Positions 24,980 through 33,300 of a stretch of 43,855 nt of DNA are shown piece after piece. Position 1 is the stretch's first letter. Every line of letters begins with the position of its first letter. Position numbers and translations under genes: made by a program. This DNA is from JTS-RE37 sp041743975 (lineage in GTDB: Bacteria; Bacteroidota; Bacteroidia; Flavobacteriales; Flavobacteriaceae): the NCBI GenBank assembly GCA_041743975.1, contig JBGTLT010000116.1:1-43855 (forward strand). The letters run 5' to 3'. A model generated the notes under the pieces. The model was not told where the DNA came from. It searched no databases and saw only the letters and a program-made list of their open reading frames with translations.

Positions 24980-25298
24980 GGAGTAACACACCCTCCTATA
25001 GTTTTTTCGGGCTTTCAGCTGTTCCTTCGAAAAATCGGCAATCCCTACACATTGGCTAAAATGCAGATGGCATGTTCGGTTAGAAAACCGTGGCCTGGAC
25101 TGACCCCCGGATTAAGGATTCCAAAACGTACCTTCACCGGAATAGGAGTAAAACAATGGGATGTCCAGGTTGACAGGGTATGGCACGGATCAGAAGGCGT
25201 ACTTCCCTTATCTTCCGTAATTTCCATTTTATCTAGTCAGTTCGGTTAGGTTTTGTAACTTTGCCACTTCACAATTCAGCCATCACTAAAATTAATCT
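24980..25298. other. 319-bp intergenic region before lpdA
   Basis: No convincing gene is present. Open frames of about 60-65 codons on both strands (25045-25249) show no recognisable domain, signal or initiation site, and they mirror each other, which is typical of chance. A -7-type box lies near the right end (25256-25263). Confidence 0.5.
25256..25263 (+). promoter_or_regulatory. -7 box of the lpdA promoter
   Basis: TAACTTTG matches TAnnTTTG exactly, 35 nt before the lpdA ATG. No clear TTG lies at the right distance upstream, so the -33 part is weak. Confidence 0.45.
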
Positions 25299-26690
25299 AT
25301 GAGCACTTTCGATGTTATTGTTTTAGGCAGTGGCCCAGGAGGGTACGTATCGGCAATCAGGGCCTCTCAACTGGGTTTAAAAACCGCGATTATTGAAAAA
25401 GAAAACCTTGGGGGGGTTTGTCTGAATTGGGGATGTATCCCCACCAAGGCACTCCTAAAATCCGCGCAGGTTTTTGAGTACCTGAATCATGCTGAGGATT
25501 ACGGACTAAAGGTGGATGGGGCAGATAAGGATTTTGGTGCGGTGATCAAAAGGAGCAGGGAAGTGGCCGATAGCATGAACAAGGGCGTGCAATTCCTGAT
25601 GAAAAAAAATAAAATAGAAGTTCTTTTGGGTACCGGAAAATTAAAACCCGGCAAGAAAATAACGGTCACGGACGCAAATGGTAAAGAAACGGAATATGGT
25701 GCTTCCCATATCATCATTGCTACAGGTGCCAGGAGCAGGGAACTTCCCAGTCTGCCCCAGGATGGCAAAAAAATAATTGGCTACAGGGAAGCCATGACAC
25801 TTAATACCCAGCCGAAGAAAATGATCGTCGTAGGAAGCGGCGCCATCGGGATGGAATTTGCATATTTCTATAACGCCCTTGGCACGGAAGTAACAGTGGT
25901 AGAGTTCCTGCCTAATGTTGTGCCGGTTGAAGATGAGGATATCTCAAAGCAACTGGAACGCAGCTTTAAAAAATCAGGGATAAAGATCATGACCTCATCA
26001 GAGGTAACCAGGGTGGATGCCTCGGGAGATGTCTTAAAGGCCACTGTAAAAACTTCCAAAGGGGAAGAAGTGCTGGAAGCGGATATTGTATTATCTGCCG
26101 TGGGCATAAAGACCAATATTGAGAATATCGGGCTTGAGGAAGTTGGTATAAAAACCGACAAAGACAAGATAAAGGTCAATGAATACTACCTTACAAATGT
26201 ACCCGGTTACTACGCCATAGGTGATGTTACCGAAGGGCCGGCGCTGGCACATGTTGCATCGGCCGAAGGTATACTCTGCGTGGAGAAAATTGCCGGTAAG
26301 CATGTAGAACCTTTGGATTACGGCAATATTCCCGGATGTACGTATTGCCTGCCTGAAATTGCATCAGTAGGCCTTACTGAAAAGCAGGCCCGGGAAAAAG
26401 GATACGAGCTTAAAATAGGTAAGTTCCCTTTTTCAGTTAGTGGCAAGGCCAAAGCTGCAGGCACGCCTGAGGGCTTTGTAAAGGTTATTTTTGATTCCAA
26501 ATATGGTGAATGGCTGGGGTGTCATATGATTGGAGCCGGGGTGACGGATATGATTGCAGAAGCCGTAGTGGCCAGGAAACTTGAAACCACCTGGCATGAG
26601 GTACTGAAGTCTGTGCATCCGCACCCAACCATGAGTGAAGCGGTTATGGAAGCAGTGGCTGATGCCTATGGGGAAGTGATCCATTTATAA
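25299..26690 (+). CDS. lpdA: dihydrolipoyl dehydrogenase (E3)
   Basis: A 463-residue flavoprotein that reoxidises dihydrolipoamide in 2-oxo-acid dehydrogenase and glycine cleavage complexes, passing electrons to NAD. The FAD-binding GSGPGGYVSAIRASQ (10-24) and redox-active disulfide GGVCLNWGCIPTKAL (Cys41, Cys46) are intact. The NAD-binding motif is VVGSGAIGMEFAYFY, and the C-terminal HPHPTMSEAVMEA supplies the His-Glu pair. It is not next to E1 or E2 genes here, so it may serve several complexes. A small DUF3817 gene follows after 51 bp on the same strand. Confidence 0.96.
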   Translation: MSTFDVIVLGSGPGGYVSAIRASQLGLKTAIIEKENLGGVCLNWGCIPTKALLKSAQVFEYLNHAEDYGLKVDGADKDFGAVIKRSREVADSMNKGVQFLMKKNKIEVLLGTGKLKPGKKITVTDANGKETEYGASHIIIATGARSRELPSLPQDGKKIIGYREAMTLNTQPKKMIVVGSGAIGMEFAYFYNALGTEVTVVEFLPNVVPVEDEDISKQLERSFKKSGIKIMTSSEVTRVDASGDVLKATVKTSKGEEVLEADIVLSAVGIKTNIENIGLEEVGIKTDKDKIKVNEYYLTNVPGYYAIGDVTEGPALAHVASAEGILCVEKIAGKHVEPLDYGNIPGCTYCLPEIASVGLTEKQAREKGYELKIGKFPFSVSGKAKAAGTPEGFVKVIFDSKYGEWLGCHMIGAGVTDMIAEAVVARKLETTWHEVLKSVHPHPTMSEAVMEAVADAYGEVIHL

Positions 26691-26741
26691 GACATTGCCA
26701 GAAGGGGCTCTCGCTGATATCCCTACACCTAATTACCTGAT

Positions 26742-27029
26742 ATGCTCAAATTCTTTAGAACCATTGCAATCCTTGAAGGTATTTCATACTTGCTGCTATT
26801 TGCCCTTGGAATGCCGTTGAAATACTGGGCAAGGATCCCCGAACCCAACCTGTACATTGGCTATACCCACGGATTTTTGTTTCTGGTATATGTTATTCTG
26901 GCAATTGTATATTGCATGGAAACCAAATGCCGGATCAAACGATTCATCGTTATCCTGATAGCATCATTATTGCCGTTTGGCACCTTCTACATCGATCAGA
27001 AGTATCTGAGGCCGGCTTCAGGAATCTAA
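26742..27029 (+). CDS. DUF3817 small membrane protein
   Basis: A 95-residue protein with three hydrophobic segments (about 8-24, 42-58 and 69-85). LEGISYLLLFALGMPLKYW near the N terminus and YTHGFLFLVYVILA in the middle fit the DUF3817 integral membrane family, whose function is unknown. It follows lpdA in the same direction. Its last 12 bp overlap the convergent end of aroQ, so the two stop codons lie inside each other's genes. Confidence 0.85.
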   Translation: MLKFFRTIAILEGISYLLLFALGMPLKYWARIPEPNLYIGYTHGFLFLVYVILAIVYCMETKCRIKRFIVILIASLLPFGTFYIDQKYLRPASGI

Positions 27030-27437
27030 AAAACTTTTGATGGCAAGATCATAGCCCTTCATACCAAAACCAACGATGACGCCTTTAGACCCGGCAGCAA
27101 TATAGGAATGGTGCCGGAAATCTTCACGCTGGTACACATTGGAAATATGGACCTCTACCACAGGGGTCCTAATGGCTTTTACGGCATCCCCTATTCCTAT
27201 TGAGGTGTGGGTGTAGGCCGCAGCGTTCAGAACAATCCCGTCATAGGAAAATCCCACCTCCTGTATTTTATCAATGATCTCCCCTTCTATATTGGACTGG
27301 TAATATTCAAGTTGTACTTCCCGGAATGCAAATTGCAATTCTGCAAAATACGAATCAAAACTTGTGTTACCGTAAACCTCCGGTTCACGTTTTCCCAGGA
27401 GGTTCAGGTTGGGACCGTTGATAATTATGATCTTCAT
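27018..27437 (-). CDS. aroQ: type II 3-dehydroquinate dehydratase
   Basis: A 139-residue enzyme of the shikimate pathway that dehydrates 3-dehydroquinate. Signatures are INGPNLNLLGKREPEVYG (6-23, with the catalytic loop Arg17 and Tyr22), NAAAYTHTSIGIGDAVKA and VVEVHISNVYQREDFRHHS. Length and motifs are normal for the type II dodecameric class. Upstream on the plus side there is a 9-kb block before xerD. I recall aroQ and xerD often lying side by side in Flavobacteriia (from memory, unverified). The 12-bp convergent overlap with the DUF3817 gene is real. Confidence 0.95.
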   Translation of the reverse strand: MKIIIINGPNLNLLGKREPEVYGNTSFDSYFAELQFAFREVQLEYYQSNIEGEIIDKIQEVGFSYDGIVLNAAAYTHTSIGIGDAVKAIRTPVVEVHISNVYQREDFRHHSYIAAGSKGVIVGFGMKGYDLAIKSFLDS

Positions 27438-27526
27438 TATTAGTTTTTTGCTAAAATAGGAAGAAGTTGTAAATAGGCGAAGCCGGATACAAACAGCATT
27501 GTCCTATTCCTTATTTCCCTGGTTTT

Positions 27527-28126
27527 TCAGGTCTTTTGCCGGGTATTCTCTACAACGCACTTGAGTTCCTCTATCCTTTTCTGCTTTTCGGGTTGCCGGT
27601 ACTTCCGGGCAAACTCGGTATGGTATTCATGGGCCTCCAGGAACCTGATCTGCACCATGTTCCATTCATTTCTGTCCGTTATGATATCGCAAGCCTGCAA
27701 CTCTTTAAAAAGGGAGTTGCTGATCGGTTGAAAGTCACTCTTTCCCAGGTAATCCAGATCCGAATCACACAGGATCTTTTCAAGGTTGTTTTGGGGCCTT
27801 TGCGGGATACGGGTAGCGAGGATAAGGCCTTTAACCACTTCGAAATCCGCTTTGGAGAACCTACACTCCTTCATTAGTTTCCGTGCGATCTCCACACTGT
27901 GTTCTTCATGGTTATTATTGGAAATGGTAAAACCAATATCATGCAACAATGCCCCGATTCGTAACAACTTGGCGTTCCGCCCATTGATCTTCAGCCGTCT
28001 TATGTAATCATTGCAAACTTTTAACACATCGAGCGTATGGTGGGCCCCATGGTAGAAAAGTTTTTCCGACAGCTCAGTATGTAAGATTTCCAGTGCCTTT
28101 TTCCGTAACTTAATATATCCGGTCAT
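27527..28126 (-). CDS. HD-domain phosphohydrolase-like protein
   Basis: About 199 residues from the ATG at 28126 (MTGYIKLRKKALEIL). Metal-binding residues of the HD superfamily are present: His in YHGAHHTLDVLKVC, the HD pair in GALLHDIGF, His in HEEHSVEIA and Asp in CDSDLDYLG. The substrate is unknown; HD proteins cleave phosphate esters such as nucleotides and cyclic nucleotides. It lies 232 bp downstream of an adenylate cyclase gene on the same strand, so a phosphodiesterase role for cAMP is conceivable but purely inferred. A start at 28156 would add ten residues and seems less likely. Confidence 0.8.
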   Translation of the reverse strand: MTGYIKLRKKALEILHTELSEKLFYHGAHHTLDVLKVCNDYIRRLKINGRNAKLLRIGALLHDIGFTISNNNHEEHSVEIARKLMKECRFSKADFEVVKGLILATRIPQRPQNNLEKILCDSDLDYLGKSDFQPISNSLFKELQACDIITDRNEWNMVQIRFLEAHEYHTEFARKYRQPEKQKRIEELKCVVENTRQKT

Positions 28127-28358
28127 TGTTTGAATTAAAATTTGAAGCGCAAACATTGCGTACGCGGTTATCCATCGAATTTCAAAACCGCAATTTAAAA
28201 GAAAAAATGTCCTTCCTGATTATGGTTGGCCCGGACCGTCTAAAACATGGCTGTTGTCCCTTCCAATAATTGAAATATACAAATTCTCACAAATAATTAT
28301 AGTTACAGAACGTTTTTCTTACAATAAACAGTATGCGGCCGTTACAATTCCGCTATTA

Positions 28359-30353
28359 TTATTTATCCCGGTAATCACTTTCGCTGTTTACGGTCTGTTG
28401 GATCTCAGCAGGGCCACTTACAAAATACATGTGCATCATTCCTCTGTTTTTCACATAGATCTCACCGCGTTGTTCGCAAACAAATACATCCCTGACCGCC
28501 TCGTAAGTGGTCTCTGATATATTGATCCGCCCGGGTTTCGACATGGTTTCCATCCGGGCGGCTACGTTGACTGTATCCCCCCAGATATCATAAGCAAATT
28601 TCTTAACCCCCACTACCCCGGCAACAACTGGTCCTGTATTCATGCCGATCCGGATTTCGAAATTCATGATATTCGCATCATGGTGTTGCTTGGCTGCTTC
28701 CATAAACTCCAGCATCTCAAAAGACGCTTTGATCATACGCAACGCATGGTCCCTGGTAGGGTATGGCAAACCACCGGCACACATATAAGCATCCCCGATA
28801 GTTTTAATTTTTTCGAGTTCATACTTGTCCATTATCCTATCAAACCCGGAAAAATAATAATCGACACTCTTGACAAGGTATTCCGGTGTCAATTCATGGG
28901 AAAATTCCGTAAAACCTTTAAAATCAGCGAACATAACGGTTACTGATTCAAACCTTTTGGCCTCTACCTTCCCATTCTTCTTTAACTCCACAGCCGTTGC
29001 ATCAGGCAGAATATTCAATAACAACGATTCTGACCGATTCTTTTCAGCACTCAGTAATTTATTGCTCTTCTTTGCAAAATAATAGCGGTAATAGAATATT
29101 ATCGCGAGTAAAAAAATGACGACGGAAGCCAACAGCGACAGGTAAATGGCGCTTTTCTGGCGTTTTCCCTGAAGCTGTGCTATCTCCGCCTCCTTCTCCA
29201 GAAGGTCGATCTGATCCTCCTTCTTCTCGAGGTCAAAATTAAATTGGAGCCCCAAAATCTTGTCATCTGTTTTCAGATTGAAGATTTTGTCCTTAAGATC
29301 AATATATTTCTTCTGGTAGAGGTAAGCATTTTCAAAATCCTTTTCAGCAAAATAAGTGAGCGACATTCCAAGGTAGATATCCCGCAACTCCTCGTTGGTT
29401 TCCATTTGAAGTGCCAGTATCTCAGCCTGTTGATAGGATTGTAAGGATTTTTTGAGGTCTCTTTTCTGATAGACATCCCCCATGGCCAGCAGGGTTTGCA
29501 CCTGATCCAGGATTAAATCAGATGCCGAAGCCGTACTATAGGCCCTATCCAGATAGTAAATTGCAGCAGGTACGTTGCCCCTATTGAATTCTTCCTTGCC
29601 CAACATGGTGAGGTTATGGGCGTTATCCTTGGTATCCTTATTGATTTCCAGGGCTTTTTTAAAATAGTCGATTGCCTGGTCATGGTCTCCTTTAAGGCTG
29701 TAAACCTCCCCTACCCCCATGAGGTATGTAGAGTGAATCAATGGGTCACTGATAATGGAAAGATAGGGCTCCACTTGTCCATAGTAGTTGAGGGCATTTT
29801 CAAAATTCTTCATCTGCATATAAACACCCCCTATGTTGACCAGGGCCGAACTGATGCGTACAGGATCCTTCAATTTTTCAGATATGCTCAGCGATCTGAA
29901 ATAATAATCCAAGGCCATGTCCAGGCTTCCCTGATCATAAAAAACAGCTCCAAGGTTGTTTGACAGGTTGGCAATCCCAAGGGTGTCTGATATGGCTTCA
30001 AACGTTTGTAAGGATTGTGTCCAGAAATTCAGTACTTCCTTATAATTGCCCTTATAGTATTGTGCAATCCCAATATTTTTAAGGGCATATGCCTTTCCCC
30101 TTTTAAAATTCAGTTCTGTTGCAATCCCGATAGCCTCGTTCGCATATTCAATGGCTTCGTCCATTTTCTCCTCCTCAAGGAATTCCGTACTGAGCGCTAT
30201 AAGGGAGGAGACCTTTGTGGTATCTCTCGGGCCTTGCAGAATGATGTTTTTTAAACTGTCTATAACCGGATTTTGCCCATGCAGGCAAGTCCACCCCGAT
30301 ATGAGGAGTGCACATATCAGATAAGCAACCTTCTGGCGTGACAGTTTGAACAT
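28359..30353 (-). CDS. TPR-containing transmembrane adenylate cyclase (class III)
   Basis: A 664-residue protein. A signal peptide (about 1-26) precedes about seven TPR-like repeats (about 50-370) such as AYALKNIGIAQYYKGNYKE and ALNYYGQVEPYL. A coiled region leads to one transmembrane helix at 401-421 (SAIYLSLLASVVIFLLAIIF). The cytoplasmic cyclase domain starts near 471, with metal-binding Asp477 (MFADFKG) and Asp521 (TIGDAYM). Substrate-choosing Lys517 (EKIKT) and Asp589 (YDIWGD) point to ATP, not GTP. Asn596 and Arg600 (VNVAAR) stabilise the transition state. The TPR part is therefore probably periplasmic and senses a protein signal. The gene starts 9 nt after the stop of the large protease gene, so the two are likely cotranscribed. 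Confidence 0.92.
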   Translation of the reverse strand: MFKLSRQKVAYLICALLISGWTCLHGQNPVIDSLKNIILQGPRDTTKVSSLIALSTEFLEEEKMDEAIEYANEAIGIATELNFKRGKAYALKNIGIAQYYKGNYKEVLNFWTQSLQTFEAISDTLGIANLSNNLGAVFYDQGSLDMALDYYFRSLSISEKLKDPVRISSALVNIGGVYMQMKNFENALNYYGQVEPYLSIISDPLIHSTYLMGVGEVYSLKGDHDQAIDYFKKALEINKDTKDNAHNLTMLGKEEFNRGNVPAAIYYLDRAYSTASASDLILDQVQTLLAMGDVYQKRDLKKSLQSYQQAEILALQMETNEELRDIYLGMSLTYFAEKDFENAYLYQKKYIDLKDKIFNLKTDDKILGLQFNFDLEKKEDQIDLLEKEAEIAQLQGKRQKSAIYLSLLASVVIFLLAIIFYYRYYFAKKSNKLLSAEKNRSESLLLNILPDATAVELKKNGKVEAKRFESVTVMFADFKGFTEFSHELTPEYLVKSVDYYFSGFDRIMDKYELEKIKTIGDAYMCAGGLPYPTRDHALRMIKASFEMLEFMEAAKQHHDANIMNFEIRIGMNTGPVVAGVVGVKKFAYDIWGDTVNVAARMETMSKPGRINISETTYEAVRDVFVCEQRGEIYVKNRGMMHMYFVSGPAEIQQTVNSESDYRDK

Positions 30354-30362
30354 GCAAGCTTA

Positions 30363-33300
30363 TTAATTATCCCTTAGTACCGTGTATACATGGGTCCCTT
30401 TGCTATTTTTAATTCTGACAAAAAATAATCCTTCCGGATAGGCAGACAGATCCAGTGCAATTATCTGCCCATTGCCTTTATCAGTATCGTTGTGGTACGT
30501 TTGACCATTTATATCAAATACGGTAATCTGAGTTTCACCCGGAACCTCCAAACGAATATGTAATATATCCCTTACAGGATTGGGGAATACCACCCCACCC
30601 GGAGCGATAGATTTACCACTAAGGTCCCCGTTTGAATCGAAAAGGGTTGTCACTGGATTCACAAAATTATCCAGGCAGGAGAATTGGATCCCTGACTGCC
30701 TTTGCAACGTGGTGAAATTATTGGAATTCACAGCTGTAATCCCAAATTTAAAATCAAACGAGGCACTGTTGGTATAACCTGCCGAAATATTGACCTGGGG
30801 ATTGTTGTTAAATATATCGTTATATTCGTTTGCACCACCAGTTATGAACAGATCCGATCCGGATTCCCCCACAGTAATTTCCTTCGGGTCATCAACAATA
30901 ATACGGGCCGGCCTTTCAAACGCATTATATTCCCGATACGAATTGTTTCCATCGATATCAATAAATGAGGCAATCAACTCATCAAAAACAACAGGGGTAT
31001 CGGTCCCTGAAGACACCAGGGTAATCTTGAATTCCACATAGGGCTCCTGTATGCTGCCTGTAGTAGTATATATGATCTCCGGCTTAAAGAATTCCGGATC
31101 CACATTGTTCCGGTCCAACAAGACAATTCTGCCATTCACGATGGCCTGTATCGCTACAAGGGCATCCACATTGTCCGTAACATTGTTAAACCGGTAAAGT
31201 GCCCCCTGTTGTAAGGCCTTACCAGACTCCAGGACCGGAACGGCACTAAAATCCAAAACCGGCAACCTCTCACAATCAAAGGGTTCAAAATTAACGATCA
31301 ATTTCCCATAGTACGTTTCCTCAATAGTATAATTGGGCGGGGTATCAATTTTAATAATGAACTCCCCTACATCCCCATCCTTATATTCATTGCCCTGTTC
31401 ATCTTCGAAACGGAATGGTATTCCGTCAGGAAAAACAGATTCCAGCGTATCTTCATATACAAAACCGCTGATATTCGTTTCAATCAACCTGGTATCAATA
31501 GGGTCTCCTTTGTAGATCACCAGGTCACCTGTACTGACTGTTAACGGGGCAGGAAGCATTGTTACCGTGCCGGAACCATAGGTTATATTAAAATTGGCGG
31601 CGATAGGAGACAGGAAAGCCCCGGGGAATGTCAGCGGCCATTCTCCCGTACCGCCACTGGCCTCCAGCCCTGTAATGAGGTTCATGGCATAGAGTTGATC
31701 GATAGTCCTCTCTTCCGTTTCCGTTGAAGAATCCTCCAGGTCGATGACCGCGAAAACGGCACCATATTCATTGCCGTCATTTTCATCCCCCAGGCCTGTA
31801 TCATTAACCACAGGGCGCAATTTGTTCTCAAAGACGAGGTCTATTCCATTGTTCAACAGGTCATTCGCATTTACAACTGCCCTTAATTTATTGACGACCG
31901 CCCTCAATTTATTGGTAACAGGGTCTGTCTGGGCATTGATATAGTCATCAAAATGCTGTACATCGAGGTCAATAAGATTCATACCATTGACTACAGGCCT
32001 CAATTTATTCTGGATCACACGATTACTGGCTATCCAGCTATTGTTGTTTAAAAGGTCCAAAATTTCCTGTTCATTGACCACGGCCCTTAGTTTATTGATA
32101 ACAATCAACGTATTATCCGTAAAGAAATCAGACTGGTGTGCCGTTTGAATCGTATTTAGAAAATCAGGATTATCCTCAATTCCATTACTGTCATAAACAT
32201 ACTCCTGGGAAAGCACAATGGCATCCCCGTATTGGAAGGTAGCATCCACGGGCCGGATCAACAAGTCTTTTTTGGTGACGGTCAGCTGTCCTGCCTGGAA
32301 ATTGATCTGGAAGTCATCCATTTGTTCTGGGGTCAGGGCACCATCCCCAAATCCGGGGGTCACAACATAGTTGTTGACGTCGGGGTAGGGAAAGACAGCT
32401 GGCGTACTGAACTCAACATCCGGTAATCCAAGGGATTCATAAGTTTCGCCTTCCGGAAGCCCTTCCACGGTATATGTAAAGTTGATGGTCTGGCCAAATT
32501 CTGCGTTAATAGCGTCCGCCCGTATACTGAGGGCAATTTTATCCCCATCGAAGAAAAACATGGGGTTGGAGTCCCCCCCATCCGTACCCCCCGGGGTAAT
32601 AGCATTTGTACGGACCACCAGCGGGGGATTATTTGTAAATTCCCCCACAAGCGCTTTTATTTCAGTGGCAGTCCGGGAGATTATTTCAAGTTCCTCCCCA
32701 TCAAAAAACACTGTGGCTTCATCCGGGAGGTACTCCCCTGAAATGGTAACTTCAAAAGGCTCTTCGCTGGGGGTTTTTCCTGCTTCCACAGCAAGTCCCG
32801 TTAAATGTGCTGTCTGTGCTGCAATCATGGTAAATGCGGCACGGGCATCGATAAGTCCGGCCCCGGCCCTATTCAACGACCCGGCTGGGATGGCGGTATT
32901 CTTTAATAATTGGAGTACTTCGTCAGAAAGGGCATTGGATACCGGCGAATCCACTGAAATTATTTCAGAAAGTCCGTCCGGGTACCAGGATGGCAAAGCT
33001 GACAGCAACAAGGCAATGGCACCGGCTGCATGGGGGGCGGCGGCTGAAGTACCAAAAAAATTAGGAAAGCCATCTGAATCCACATCGGTCCCTATGGAAC
33101 CCACATTGGTATTTACACCATCCGGAGCCGCTATATCAACCATGGTCAGATCATTGTTTGACAACAGCCCCGCATAGGATGAAAATTCCTGAGCTTCCGG
33201 GGATTGGACCACGCGATAATCTACAGCGCCTACTGTAACAGCAGCCTGGGTCATCGCATGTCCACTGACGGTAGGAGCTCCCCCGCCATATTCCATAAAT

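Noticed and set aside
25045..25249. Opposed small frames of 60-65 codons between msrB and lpdA
   Set aside because: They overlap each other, have no similarity I recognise and no initiation signals. Treated as non-coding.
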